From NCBI GenBank assembly GCA_964590005.1, contig CAZPVJ010000026.1:5744-69743 (forward strand): a stretch of 64,000 nucleotides of DNA, written 5' to 3'. A model generated the notes under the pieces. The model saw nothing but the letters and a program-made list of their open reading frames with translations, made no database searches and was not told where the DNA came from. A program made the position numbers and the translations under genes. The stretch comes from CALJFL01 sp964590005 (GTDB lineage Bacteria > Pseudomonadota > Gammaproteobacteria > Pseudomonadales > Halieaceae). Of the stretch, positions 34,279-43,898 are shown in pieces; the stretch's first letter is position 1; every line of letters starts with the position of its first letter.

Positions 34279-35343
34279 TTGGAAACCGCACGCCCCACCC
34301 CGCTCATCGAAGACATAGAGGGCACTCGCACAAAGCTCGAGGGCTGGTTTGAACAGCGGCTGCGACACCCTGTGACCCTGGGCGAGATCACTGTTCCCGA
34401 GAGCACCGGAATGTCCAACGTGACACTGCTGTTCGACCTGTTATGGCAAGACGACGCAGGGGCCCACCAGCAAGCCTGCGTCGGTCGACTGCAACCGCAA
34501 AGCGGAAAGTCCGTATTCCCCAGCTACGATCTGGCACTCCAGTACGAGGTCATGGACAGCGTGGGCCGCCATAGCGATATCCCGGTACCTCAATTACTGG
34601 GCCTGGAGACCGACACCCGACTACTGGGTGCCCCTTTCTATATCATGAAACACATCGCCGGGCGTATTCCGACCGACATCCCACCCTACAACATGGATGG
34701 GTGGATGCTGCACGAGACCAACGAGCGGCAGCGCGACACTATGTGGAATGCAGCGGTGGACACCATGGGCCGCTTTCACAGGCTGGACTACCGCGAACTC
34801 GGCCTCGACAAGCTGGCGGATCGATCGCGGACAGCGTTGCAACAACAATTGGATTACTGGCGGGATTACCACGACTGGGCCCTGGACGGCGCAGATCACG
34901 TCATCTGTCGCCGCGCCCTCTCCTGGCTACAGGACAACCCACCCAGCAACGAGCCCACTGTACTTTGCTGGGGTGATGCCCGACTGGCCAACATGATTTT
35001 CACAGAGTCTCTCGATAGCATTGCCGCGGTCCTCGATTGGGAGATGGCCGTTCTCGGCAACCCGATACAGGATATCGCCTGGTTCAACTACCTCGATGCC
35101 ACCTTCGCAGAGGGCCTGGGTATGCAGCGATTGCCAGGCCTGCCGTCTTACGAAGACAGCCTTGAGCGCTGGCAGAAGGCCTCCGGGCGCAGCACAGAAA
35201 ACTATGACTACTACACCGTATTTGCCGGCCTGCGTTTTGGGCTTATCCTGTCGCGGATAATGTATGCTTCCGGGCAAGACACTGAGGTTCAGGGCAATTT
35301 CGCGGTTCAGATGCTGGAACGCACCTTGAACAAAGTGGCCTAG
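34279..35343 (+). CDS. APH-type phosphotransferase family protein (ACAD10/11-like)
   Basis: 354 residues, TTG start at 34279 with GCGAGGAAA upstream. Aminoglycoside-phosphotransferase fold: ATP-loop region near 45-65, catalytic loop CWGDARLANMIF near 232-243 (D and N in place), and metal-binding LDWEMA. It belongs to the subgroup linked to acyl-CoA dehydrogenase (ACAD10/11 type), which act on 4-hydroxyacyl-CoA or similar compounds; drug resistance is unlikely. Its stop overlaps that of the convergent outer-membrane protein. Confidence 0.85.
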   Translation: METARPTPLIEDIEGTRTKLEGWFEQRLRHPVTLGEITVPESTGMSNVTLLFDLLWQDDAGAHQQACVGRLQPQSGKSVFPSYDLALQYEVMDSVGRHSDIPVPQLLGLETDTRLLGAPFYIMKHIAGRIPTDIPPYNMDGWMLHETNERQRDTMWNAAVDTMGRFHRLDYRELGLDKLADRSRTALQQQLDYWRDYHDWALDGADHVICRRALSWLQDNPPSNEPTVLCWGDARLANMIFTESLDSIAAVLDWEMAVLGNPIQDIAWFNYLDATFAEGLGMQRLPGLPSYEDSLERWQKASGRSTENYDYYTVFAGLRFGLILSRIMYASGQDTEVQGNFAVQMLERTLNKVA

Positions 35344-37112
35344 AAGCGGTCCCTGACCCTTATCAGAAACTGGTAGTCGTCGACATCGTCATCGTCCATG
35401 AAAGGCACAGCCAGGTCGATATGAATGACGCTGCCCTTCTCTGCGCGACTCGAATTCAGCCTCAGGCCGATCCCCGCATTGGCCAACACGTCACCATTGG
35501 AGCCATTGTCCTCACCCTGGAACCAGGCGCGACCGACGTCAATGAATGCGGCGTAACCCACGCGCAACAGGCGAAACGGGTGCCAGTCAGAGTAATAGCG
35601 TTGCTCAATGTTGAAGAGATAGGCACGATCGCCAACCTGGTAGTTGCGATCGTAGCCACGCAAACCATTACTGCCACCGAGGGTTAACTGGTTATCGAGC
35701 GTCAGACCGTCGGTATAGTCGACCCTGAGCGCGCCAAAGAGCGCCCATTTTTCTGACTGGCGCAAGTGGTAACGCGTTTCCGTGGTCCACCAAAGATTCT
35801 CGAAATCCTCGTCATCGATATTCCAGAAACCAGTGAGGGACGTGTCGACCACCCACAGTTGGTTATCCTCCACCTTCAGGGTGTTACTGTAGGTGCCCTC
35901 CAGCGCCAACTGGTCACGGCTGGCACCGATCGCTTCACCAGACCAGCCCAGGGCCCACCTATAGGTTTCACCCACGTACACGTCCTCGGTTCGACCGAGA
36001 TAATTGATGTTGCGTAACTCAACGAATTCATCCTCGATCGAGTGGTAGCCAATGAACGGATAGCTCCGTTCACGGTCCTCGGGCAAGGCCGGCGGGGGGA
36101 TATCTGAATCACTAAAACTGAATTCATGGTCCGCATAGGCGTAGCCAAATAACCAGCGCCCCACCTGCCGGTCCGCCCGGGTCTGCGTTGCGATACCCCC
36201 GTGCAGACGGAAACGATCTATCTCGTGATCGAATTCGGCAACTTCGTCACCTCTAAACCAGACTTTTTCCTCGAGCTCCTGCTGCAATATCGCTGTTCCG
36301 GCAGACCACTTTTCATAAATCGAGTAGAACGGGCGATTCAGGCGAAGGTGCCGGTCGTAACCATCATCGTTTTCCGTCCACGACAGGCGCAGCCGCCAGC
36401 GGCTGCCCAGGAGCGATGGATCTGCGTAAACAAAGTTTGTCCCGGAACGCTCCTCGTCACTCTCATAACGAATGCCAACCTGTTTTCCCGTCCCCAAAAA
36501 ATTGGTGTCGCGAAAGCCAATGTCGTAGTCACTGGAGCCTCCTGCGAGATTGAAAGACAACACGGGCGTAAAGGTCCATATATCGCGGGTTATCACTTCC
36601 AGGTCGACGCGATCACCGCACCAGCGCGAGGGACGGACAGAAGCATCATAGATAAACTTGAGCTCTCGCAGGAGCCTCTCCGACTCCCGCACCCGGGCGA
36701 TGTTGAACTCATCACCCTCCTCGACCAGCAGGTGATCTCGAACCACCCATTCACGGGTGACCGAGTGAAAATCATTGGCCCAACGGTAGATACGACCGGA
36801 CTCCTTCGGGTCGTCCATGTCGAAGACCTTGAAGCGGCGGACCGTGATTGCGCCTATTCGCGTGTTAGCCGGAATAGACTCGGCCAGGGCTTCATGATCG
36901 GGCGAAGGCAGGAATCGGAAGCTATCGCTATCGGGCTGCGGCGCCACCTCGACACACTCCCCACTGGCAGGAACCAGCGGCGAACCCTCACCCGCCAGCG
37001 AGGGGATGCAAACCAGGACCAAAGCCAGTGCAGCACCCAGACCCGGAAGGGCCGCGGCCCTGCAGGCGGGTGGCAGATGCCGCTTTCCTCCTCGTGTACA
37101 GCCTGCAACCAT
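35340..37112 (-). CDS. BamA/TamA-family outer membrane protein with one POTRA domain
   Basis: 590 residues. A long signal region (about 1-42) is followed by one POTRA-like domain (about 85-165, IGAITVRRFKVF ... LRELKFIYDASVRP) and a 16-strand-type beta-barrel. The barrel has the conserved lid-lock motif GGSNGLRGY (near 475) and ends in an aromatic F, both hallmarks of the Omp85 superfamily. Only one POTRA is present, fewer than BamA (5) or TamA (3). No TamB or TPS partner is adjacent, so the client is unknown. The start ATG 37112 has no clear ribosome site. Confidence 0.82.
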   Translation of the reverse strand: MVAGCTRGGKRHLPPACRAAALPGLGAALALVLVCIPSLAGEGSPLVPASGECVEVAPQPDSDSFRFLPSPDHEALAESIPANTRIGAITVRRFKVFDMDDPKESGRIYRWANDFHSVTREWVVRDHLLVEEGDEFNIARVRESERLLRELKFIYDASVRPSRWCGDRVDLEVITRDIWTFTPVLSFNLAGGSSDYDIGFRDTNFLGTGKQVGIRYESDEERSGTNFVYADPSLLGSRWRLRLSWTENDDGYDRHLRLNRPFYSIYEKWSAGTAILQQELEEKVWFRGDEVAEFDHEIDRFRLHGGIATQTRADRQVGRWLFGYAYADHEFSFSDSDIPPPALPEDRERSYPFIGYHSIEDEFVELRNINYLGRTEDVYVGETYRWALGWSGEAIGASRDQLALEGTYSNTLKVEDNQLWVVDTSLTGFWNIDDEDFENLWWTTETRYHLRQSEKWALFGALRVDYTDGLTLDNQLTLGGSNGLRGYDRNYQVGDRAYLFNIEQRYYSDWHPFRLLRVGYAAFIDVGRAWFQGEDNGSNGDVLANAGIGLRLNSSRAEKGSVIHIDLAVPFMDDDDVDDYQFLIRVRDRF

Positions 37113-37246
37113 GCGCTAACGATAAACCGCAGGCGACGGCGACACAACTGCGCCATCTGTACTCGACAGGACAGTGCATATACACTTGCAGGCCACTTTT
37201 CCAGCGAGCTGCGCGCCGCCGACGCCGCCAAGACAAGGACCGCCGT

Positions 37247-38833
37247 TTGTCTTCCCAACTGCAACGCAACCTCAAGTCCCTCGCGCGACCCGCGAATCAC
37301 AGACTGCTGACAAGCATCAACCGGGGCATAGAAAAGGAAAGCCTGCGCATTACGCCCGAGGGCAAGCTTGCCCAGACCCCGCACCCCCAGGCGTTAGGAT
37401 CTGCGTTAACGCACGGAGCAATTACCACGGACTATTCAGAGGCGCTGCTGGAATTCATAACCCCGGTGGACCCCGATATCGAGCGCAGTCTCGATCGACT
37501 GGCAGATATTCACAGTTTCGTGTATCAGCAACTCGACGATGAGATACTGTGGGCAGCCAGTATGCCCTGTGTGGTCAGCGGCGATGCCAGTATCCCGGTA
37601 GCCCATTACGGCAGTTCCAACGTGGCCCGCATGAAAACGGTCTACCGTTACGGGTTGGGGCACCGTTACGGACGAATGATGCAGGCGATTGCCGGAATTC
37701 ACTATAACTTCTCGATGCCAACGGAGTACTGGCAACAGGCCTGGACCGAGGACGGCGGTGAAGGTGAGCTACAGGACTACATCACCGAACGCTACCTTGG
37801 ACTGATTCGTAATTTTCGGCGCTACTCGTGGTTGCTGATCTATCTCTACGGCGCGTCACCCGCCGTTTGTGCGAGCTTCCTTAAGGGCCGCGATAACCAT
37901 GGCCTGATACCTTTTGATGAACAGGGGCGCAGCCTGCATCTTCCCTACGGCACGGCGCTGCGCATGGGAGATCTGGGGTATAACAGTGACGCTCAGAAAA
38001 GCCTCAATGTCTGCTACAACTCACTGGACAATTACATGCAAGCGCTCACCCGGGCGATCATGACACCCCACCCCGGCTACAAAGACTACAAGAGCGGCCA
38101 GGATGGTGAGTACGAGCAACTGAATGACAGCCTGTTACAGATAGAGAATGAGTTCTACAGCCCGATTCGGCCCAAGCGGGTGGCGCGTTCTGGAGAGACA
38201 CCGCTCAATGCGCTTGCGCGTGCGGGCATCGAGTACATAGAGGTGCGCTGCGTCGACGTAAGCCCATTTACACCGCTGGGGCTGGACGCTGAACAAATTC
38301 GCTTTATGGATAGCTTCCTCTTGTACTGCCTGCTACTGGACAGCCCCCCGTGTGATGATGCGGAGCAGGCCCTGCAGGCCGCCAACCTCGAGGCTGTCGT
38401 CAACCGGGGCAGAGAACCGGGATTGCGGCTGCAGACCAGCGCGGGTGACCAGTCAATGACCACCCTGGCCGAGGGCATACTATCGGAGATTGCGGACATT
38501 TCGGCCCTGTTGGACGAGGCCCACGGCGGCGACCGTTACCATAAGGCACTGCAGGCTCAGCGCGAAAAAGTGAGCGATACCAACGCCACTCCCTCGGCGC
38601 GCGTACTCCGTGAGATGCAAGAGCAAGACCTGCCTTTCTTCCGCCTGGCTATGGGCTATAGCGAACAGTGGGGAGATCACTTTCGTGGGCGTCAGCTCAG
38701 TCCGGCGCTGGAAGCGGATTACCGGGAAGAAGCGGAGAAATCCCTGGAGCGGCAACGCGACCTGGAAGCGCGGGACGAAGAGAGCTTCGAAGACTACCTG
38801 AAGCACTTTTACGACCAGTACAAACAGCTGTAG
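37247..38833 (+). CDS. gshA: glutamate-cysteine ligase GshA
   Basis: 528 residues from TTG 37247, chosen because AAGGA lies 7 bases upstream and the length matches E. coli GshA (518); the frame stays open far upstream without family similarity. It makes gamma-glutamylcysteine from Glu, Cys and ATP, the first step in glutathione synthesis. Signature regions: INRGIEKESLRI, the ALGSALTHGAITTDYSE active-site stretch and the FMDSFLLYCLL helix. The second enzyme, GshB, is not in the window. Confidence 0.95.
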   Translation: MSSQLQRNLKSLARPANHRLLTSINRGIEKESLRITPEGKLAQTPHPQALGSALTHGAITTDYSEALLEFITPVDPDIERSLDRLADIHSFVYQQLDDEILWAASMPCVVSGDASIPVAHYGSSNVARMKTVYRYGLGHRYGRMMQAIAGIHYNFSMPTEYWQQAWTEDGGEGELQDYITERYLGLIRNFRRYSWLLIYLYGASPAVCASFLKGRDNHGLIPFDEQGRSLHLPYGTALRMGDLGYNSDAQKSLNVCYNSLDNYMQALTRAIMTPHPGYKDYKSGQDGEYEQLNDSLLQIENEFYSPIRPKRVARSGETPLNALARAGIEYIEVRCVDVSPFTPLGLDAEQIRFMDSFLLYCLLLDSPPCDDAEQALQAANLEAVVNRGREPGLRLQTSAGDQSMTTLAEGILSEIADISALLDEAHGGDRYHKALQAQREKVSDTNATPSARVLREMQEQDLPFFRLAMGYSEQWGDHFRGRQLSPALEADYREEAEKSLERQRDLEARDEESFEDYLKHFYDQYKQL

Positions 38834-38843
38834 TCACGGTAGC

Positions 38844-39425
38844 GTGAACTTTCTCGCACACTTTCAACTGGCCTGGCCCGACGAAGGACTGGTCCTCGGT
38901 GCCCTGGAAGGCGATTACTACAAGGGCCCAGTGGGTAATAACATTCCAGACGATGTCGCCCGCGGTGTGCGCCTTCATCGCGCTATTGACGCCTTTACCG
39001 ATAGCCATCACCACGTCGCAGAATTGCGACGGGCTTTTCCCGAGGGCCTGCGCCGTTATGCCGGCATCCTCATCGACCTGGGGTTTGATCACTACCTGAC
39101 CCGGCACTGGCAGCGTTTCAGTAACGACACCCTGCCCGAATTCAATGCCACGGTACTGCAGACACTGCAGGGACGAAGTGACACGCTCAGCGTGAATTCA
39201 AGGCGCATGCTGGATCGACTGGCGGAGTACGATATTCTCAATCGCTATCACGACTGGCGGTCCGTCACCGGCAGCGCCGAGCGTATCGGAGAGCGTTTTC
39301 GTCGTGGCAACCCCCTCGTGGCCATTGAGTCCCAGGTTGACCCGCTGCGCAGACCAATAGAGCAAACGTTCCTGGCGTTCTACCCGGAGTTACAGGCCTT
39401 TGTCTCTGAGTGGCGAAGCCAATGA
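38844..39425 (+). CDS. acpH: acyl carrier protein phosphodiesterase
   Basis: 193 residues, GTG start 10 bases after gshA. ACP hydrolyase family (PF04336): start MNFLAHFQLAWP, then GVRLHRAIDAFTDSHH and FDHYLTRHWQ, with the conserved histidines and aspartates of an HD-like metal site. It removes the 4'-phosphopantetheine group from ACP. Probably co-transcribed with gshA. Confidence 0.9.
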   Translation: MNFLAHFQLAWPDEGLVLGALEGDYYKGPVGNNIPDDVARGVRLHRAIDAFTDSHHHVAELRRAFPEGLRRYAGILIDLGFDHYLTRHWQRFSNDTLPEFNATVLQTLQGRSDTLSVNSRRMLDRLAEYDILNRYHDWRSVTGSAERIGERFRRGNPLVAIESQVDPLRRPIEQTFLAFYPELQAFVSEWRSQ

Positions 39426-39523
39426 ACTATTTCGGGCTTTGGCCATCGAAGTTTGCACTGACTGAAAAAAATCACTAAGTTACGCGCCTTCCATAACGCC
39501 ATCACAAATGGGGAAACTGCTAC

Positions 39524-40015
39524 ATGCTCAATGCCCTGAACCCACGCCTGGTTTTCCTGGGCATTACCGTAATTGCCGTCGTTTCGATGGTGTTCGCCCT
39601 GTACCTTGAACACCAGCTGGACTTACTGCCCTGTCCGCTGTGCATGACCCAGCGCGCCTTCGTAGTGCTGACAGGGGCGATAGCACTGTTGGCGGTACTG
39701 CATAATCCACAACTCTGGGGTCGCAGGGTGTACGGTGGCCTGTGCACGCTGGCTGCTCTTGCTGGCGGTGCGGTAGCAGCGCGCCATGTGTGGTTACAAC
39801 ATCTGCCCGCCGACGAGGTACCGGCCTGTGGCCCTAGCCTCGAATACATGCTCGACACACTTCCCTTCAGCGAAACCGTCAGCCTCGTGCTGATGGGTGA
39901 TGGCAATTGCGCCGAGACCGTCTGGACCCTGCTGGGCTTCAGTATTCCCGAACAAACCCTGGCCTTATTTTTCGTCCTGGTGCTGATTTGCGGCTGGCAG
40001 ACGGTACGCCGCTGA
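39524..40015 (+). CDS. dsbB: disulfide bond formation protein DsbB
   Basis: 163 residues, four membrane helices. The first redox pair is C37-x2-C40 (CPLC). The second periplasmic pair is C102 and C129. DsbB re-oxidises DsbA and passes electrons to quinone. A ribosome site (TGGGGAAA) precedes the ATG. DsbA is not in the window. Confidence 0.93.
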   Translation: MLNALNPRLVFLGITVIAVVSMVFALYLEHQLDLLPCPLCMTQRAFVVLTGAIALLAVLHNPQLWGRRVYGGLCTLAALAGGAVAARHVWLQHLPADEVPACGPSLEYMLDTLPFSETVSLVLMGDGNCAETVWTLLGFSIPEQTLALFFVLVLICGWQTVRR

Positions 40016-40022
40016 GGCGAGC

Positions 40023-40051
40023 TTGCCGCAGGCACCCCGCACCCTTATAGT
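40023..40051 (+). promoter_or_regulatory. sigma-70 promoter of rsd
   Basis: TTGCCG (40023-40028), a 17-base spacer and TATAGT (40046-40051), 36 bases before the rsd start. Confidence 0.5.
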
Positions 40052-40086
40052 GCATCGAACGGGGCAACGTACGGGGTTGAACAAAG

Positions 40087-40566
40087 ATGCCAAACCGGCA
40101 ATCAGATCCTATCCAGCAGTTTGCTGTTGTTGACGAGTTGCTGACGCGTTGGCTGCGTGAGCGACGCGCCTTACTGGCTAGCTATACCGGTATCGTTGTT
40201 ACCCTGGACAGTCAGCCCACGGCCGAGGCATTGAGCAAACACCAGCAGACTTTTTGCCAGCTGTTGGTGGACTACATATCCGCCGGTCACTTTGAAGTCT
40301 TTCATGAACTGATCGATGAGGCCGAGTTTTTTGGTGACGGCAGCAGCAAGCTGGCGACTACGTTGATGCCGGCGATTGCCGACACGACCGAAGTGATCAT
40401 GGCCTATGAAGAAAAATACGGTCGCGGTGAAGACTACCCCGACACACTAGAGCGCGATCTGTCGGTGCTAGGTGAACTACTGGAGTCGCGTTTCGTGCTG
40501 GAAGACCAGCTGATAGCCGGCCTCCACAACACGCATCGGCGCCAGGCAGAGACCCCGGCGCCCTAG
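40087..40566 (+). CDS. rsd: anti-sigma-70 factor Rsd/AlgQ
   Basis: 159-residue all-helical Rsd/AlgQ protein, which sequesters sigma-70 and favours alternative sigma factors. Typical stretches: VDELLTRWLRERRALLASYTGI, FCQLLVDYISAGHFEVFHEL and LGELLESRFVLEDQLI. It meets the FKBP gene tail to tail with only 4 bases between. Adjacent to dsbB, as in Pseudomonas. Confidence 0.92.
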   Translation: MPNRQSDPIQQFAVVDELLTRWLRERRALLASYTGIVVTLDSQPTAEALSKHQQTFCQLLVDYISAGHFEVFHELIDEAEFFGDGSSKLATTLMPAIADTTEVIMAYEEKYGRGEDYPDTLERDLSVLGELLESRFVLEDQLIAGLHNTHRRQAETPAP

Positions 40567-40570
40567 GGCA

Positions 40571-41326
40571 TTATTCCGCGGCGGGCTCTTCGGCTGCCGC
40601 TTCTTCGGCCTGGCTGGGGATGGCGATCAACTCAACATCGAACACCAGCGCGGCGTTGGGGCCAATCATCTGACCGGCACCACCGGCACCATAGCCAAGC
40701 TCGGAAGGAATGTAGAGCTTCCACTTGGATCCGGTCGGCATCAACTGCAGCGCCTCGGTCCAGCCCGCGATTACCTGGCCAACACCAAAGGTCACAGTCT
40801 GACCCCGGCTGTACGATGAATCGAACTCGGTGCCGTCGATAAGCGTGCCGCGGTAATGGACTTCAACCGTATCGTCTGCGCCCGGCACAGCACCGTCGCC
40901 CGCCTCGACAATTTCATACTGCAGTCCAGACTCGGTCACGGTAACGCCCTCGCGACTCGCGTTTTCGGCGAGAAAAGCCTCAGAGGCAGCCTGGTTAGCG
41001 GTAGCAGCAGCCGCCTGGGCCTCCTGCTGCTGGGCAGCGACCTTCTCCTGGTAACCCTGCAGCTCTGCCTGGATCTCCTCCTGGGTCAGACGCGGCTCGG
41101 CGCCTTCCAGGGCATCACTGATGCCCGCGGAAAAGGCCGCCACATCGATCGGCATTCCCTCGGCAGCCATGCGCTGGCCAAGCCCAAGAGCCATACCGTA
41201 ACTGAGGCGCTGCTCTGAAGTCTCGAGACTGGCTTCCTCTGGCTCGGCAGGAGCCTGGCCTTGTTGATTACAGGCTTGCAGGCTGACCACGGCAACCAAG
41301 GCAAGCGGGAGGGTAAATTTGTTCAT
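40571..41326 (-). CDS. FKBP-type peptidyl-prolyl isomerase lipoprotein
   Basis: 251 residues from ATG 41326 (GGAAG upstream). The lipobox LQAC at 16-19 marks an envelope lipoprotein. A helical N-terminal dimer domain (about 35-125) with an Ala/Gln-rich coiled coil precedes the FKBP domain (about 140-240): VEVHYRGTLIDGTEFDSSY, GWTEALQLMPTGSKWKLYIP and YGAGG. It resembles FkpA or Mip. An acidic AEE/PAAE tail ends the protein. It folds or isomerises periplasmic proteins. Confidence 0.9.
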   Translation of the reverse strand: MNKFTLPLALVAVVSLQACNQQGQAPAEPEEASLETSEQRLSYGMALGLGQRMAAEGMPIDVAAFSAGISDALEGAEPRLTQEEIQAELQGYQEKVAAQQQEAQAAAATANQAASEAFLAENASREGVTVTESGLQYEIVEAGDGAVPGADDTVEVHYRGTLIDGTEFDSSYSRGQTVTFGVGQVIAGWTEALQLMPTGSKWKLYIPSELGYGAGGAGQMIGPNAALVFDVELIAIPSQAEEAAAEEPAAE

Positions 41327-41583
41327 AGTCGCTTCCATATCACTTGGGAATGAGGGCATGCAGGATACCCGAATCTAGGCGCCGGGTCGCTCCACACTCG
41401 TCAGCGGTGGACAGGAACGACGCATAGCGTAATGCCTGGCCGGCCGGTCATCGACGAAAAGGGAGTAAAACCGCAGCGATGGACGCGAATAGTACTATCC
41501 CCTGCGGGTCCAGCGCCACCCCTGTGGAGGTCGGTTCACGCTTCTGGTGGCAACCGCGGCCAGCGGGTAGAATCCGCCACCTG

Positions 41584-43470
41584 ATGATTATTCTGCGCCA
41601 AGTAAGCCTGCGTCGGGGCAGCAAATTGCTCCTCAAGGAGGCTGACGTCACCATCCAACCCGGCCAGCGGCTGGCGCTTATCGGTGCCAATGGCACGGGT
41701 AAATCCAGCCTGTTCAGCCTGCTGCTTGGGGACCTGGGACAGGATAGCGGGGAGATCCAGGGGATGAATAACCTGCGACTGGCCCACATGGCGCAAGAGG
41801 TGGCCAGTACCACGATCGCCGCCGGCGAGTATGTCCTGCGCGGTGACAGCCAATTGGCTGAACTTCGACAAAAGCTGGCCGCGGCAGAGTCCGCGGAAAA
41901 CTTCAGTGCTGCCGCACAGATACATTCGCAGCTCGAGGATATAGACGGTTACAGCGCCGAGCGTCGCGCAGAAAGGCTGCTACAGGGCCTGGGCTTCGAC
42001 GAGGACGCCTCGTCACGTCCCGTCACAGACTTCTCGGGAGGCTGGCGAATTCGGCTGAATCTGGCCAGGGCGCTGATGACGCCCTCAGATATGCTGCTAC
42101 TGGACGAACCCACCAACCACCTGGACCTGGACGCCACGCTCTGGCTGCAGCAGTGGTTGCAAAAATACCCTGGCACGTTACTGATGATTTCCCACGACCG
42201 CGACTTTATCGATGCCACCTGTGAAAGAATCCTGCAGATAGAGCACCAGCAACTGCACAGTTTTCGCGGGAACTACTCGGACTTCGAAAGACAACGCGCG
42301 GAGAGATTGGCCAACCAGCAAGCCAGTTACGAGAAGCAACAAAGGCGCGTTGCCCAGATTGAAGATTTCGTTCGCCGTTTTCGCTACAAGGCCACCAAGG
42401 CCAAGCAGGCCCAAAGCAGGCTGAAGGAACTGGAGCGCATGCAGAGTCTTGCTCCGGCTCACGTCGATTCACCATTCAATTTCAGCTTCCTGCCACCGGG
42501 GAAAACCAGTGACCCCATTCTGTTACTGGACGAGGCCGACCTCGGCTATGAAGGACAGGCCGTCCTGGAGAAGGTCTCCCTGGCGTTGGGGCCTGGCAGC
42601 AGGCTGGGCCTGCTCGGTAAGAACGGCGCGGGTAAGAGCACACTGCTAAAAAGCCTCGTGGGCACGCTGCCGCTGCTGGCCGGCCGGCGTGTCACCGGAG
42701 AGCACTGCCGAATCGGCTACTTCGACCAGCAACAGTTGGAGGTGCTGGATCTGCAGGCCAGTGCCGCATTGCACCTGCAGCGGGCAAATCCAGACGCTCG
42801 CGAGCAGGAGATTCTGGACTTTCTGGGGGGCTTTAATTTCCGTGGAGACGGGGCAACCACACCCATCGCCCCATTTTCCGGCGGCGAAAAGGCCCGCCTG
42901 GCACTGGCCCTGGTGGTCTGGCAGAGACCCAATCTGCTGGTGCTGGACGAACCCACCAACCACCTTGACCTGGATATGCGTCACGCCATGGAAATCGCCC
43001 TGCAGGGTTTTGAGGGTGCACTGATCCTGGTCAGTCACGATCGGCACATGCTGCGCAATACCGTTGAGGAACTGCGACTTGTTCACGACGGCCGTGTCGA
43101 TGACTACCAGGAGGACCTGGCGAGCTATGAAAAATGGGTTTTAGGTAATTTTAGCGATGCGCCCGCGCGCGAAACCAGCGGTAATCGCGATCAGAGCCGC
43201 CGCGAAAAGCGCCAGCAAGCTGCCGCCGAGCGCGCCCGGTTACAACCGATGAAAAAACAGCTGCAAAAAATTGAAAGTGAAATGGACACCCTGGAATGCT
43301 CGCTGACCGATATGGAATCGCGGCTCGCCTCGCCAGAGCTCTACGAGTCCGACGCCCGTGAGGATCTCGCTCAACTGGTACAGCAACAGGGTGAAATGAA
43401 AGCGCGGGCCGCCAGCCTCGAGGAAGAATGGCTGGCCTTACAGGAACAGCTGGAGGAATTCAGCGATTGA
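41584..43470 (+). CDS. ABC-F family ATPase (YheS-like)
   Basis: 628 residues from ATG 41584, matching E. coli YheS (637). An upstream ATG (41479) is in frame, but its 35-residue extension has no ABC-F character. Two ABC domains, each with Walker A (GANGTGKSS, GKNGAGKST), signature (SGGWR, SGGEK) and LLLDEPTNHLD/LVLDEPTNHLD. The linker between domains and a C-terminal coiled coil (about 540-628) are present. No membrane parts, so it probably acts on the ribosome, as ABC-F proteins do. Its end overlaps the convergent GIY-YIG gene by 11 bases. Confidence 0.92.
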   Translation: MIILRQVSLRRGSKLLLKEADVTIQPGQRLALIGANGTGKSSLFSLLLGDLGQDSGEIQGMNNLRLAHMAQEVASTTIAAGEYVLRGDSQLAELRQKLAAAESAENFSAAAQIHSQLEDIDGYSAERRAERLLQGLGFDEDASSRPVTDFSGGWRIRLNLARALMTPSDMLLLDEPTNHLDLDATLWLQQWLQKYPGTLLMISHDRDFIDATCERILQIEHQQLHSFRGNYSDFERQRAERLANQQASYEKQQRRVAQIEDFVRRFRYKATKAKQAQSRLKELERMQSLAPAHVDSPFNFSFLPPGKTSDPILLLDEADLGYEGQAVLEKVSLALGPGSRLGLLGKNGAGKSTLLKSLVGTLPLLAGRRVTGEHCRIGYFDQQQLEVLDLQASAALHLQRANPDAREQEILDFLGGFNFRGDGATTPIAPFSGGEKARLALALVVWQRPNLLVLDEPTNHLDLDMRHAMEIALQGFEGALILVSHDRHMLRNTVEELRLVHDGRVDDYQEDLASYEKWVLGNFSDAPARETSGNRDQSRREKRQQAAAERARLQPMKKQLQKIESEMDTLECSLTDMESRLASPELYESDAREDLAQLVQQQGEMKARAASLEEEWLALQEQLEEFSD

Positions 43471-43717
43471 TCAAATCCAGTTTGGCTTGTCGAGACAGGC
43501 GTTTTATCGCCGCCTCTCTCTGTTGCGCAGCACTGCGATTGTCGACAGCCACTGACCACAGTAACCGAACAGGTCGGCGACCGCGGGTGTACTTGGGTCC
43601 GCCGGCAATTTCGCCATTGTGCTGGCGCAGGCGCCTGGCCAGGTCAACGGCCACACCCGTATAGAGGCTGTCATCGGCACACTGGAGGATATAGACCTGC
43701 CAGGTCACCTGCTGCAT
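43460..43717 (-). CDS. GIY-YIG domain protein (YhbQ/UPF0213 type)
   Basis: 85 residues from ATG 43717, aligning with the start of YhbQ; the frame is open to 43765, and ATG 43753 or 43726 could also be used. GIY-YIG core VYILQCADDSLYTGVAVDLARRLRQHN, with catalytic Tyr and Arg positions conserved. YhbQ-type proteins have reported nuclease activity linked to DNA repair; the role here is unproven. The stop overlaps the end of the ABC-F gene by 11 bases. Confidence 0.85.
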   Translation of the reverse strand: MQQVTWQVYILQCADDSLYTGVAVDLARRLRQHNGEIAGGPKYTRGRRPVRLLWSVAVDNRSAAQQREAAIKRLSRQAKLDLINR

Positions 43718-43819
43718 TGGGCACATCCACACTTGCTCTTCGAATTTCGGCATAGACACCAACACGGTGTTTTATAGCCTACCGAACTATCAGCATACCT
43801 AAAAACTCTAGACAGAACG

Positions 43820-43847
43820 TTGAGTCGAGCGGTCTGGGTGGTATTAT
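43820..43847 (+). promoter_or_regulatory. sigma-70 promoter of trxA
   Basis: TTGAGT (43820-43825), a 16-base spacer and TATTAT (43842-43847). Transcription would start about 45 bases before the trxA ATG. Confidence 0.5.
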
Positions 43848-43898
43848 TGCCTGCCTGATTTTATGCGGACACCCCCGCGATCCCTGTTGGAGATAGCA

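Noticed and set aside
34279..35343. The APH-fold protein as an antibiotic resistance gene.
   Set aside because: The CWGDARLAN loop and overall pattern fit the ACAD10/11-linked family rather than aminoglycoside enzymes.
37028..37246. In-frame upstream extension of gshA by 73 codons.
   Set aside because: It runs into the divergent BamA-like gene, has no similarity to GshA, and TTG 37247 has a well-placed AAGGA.
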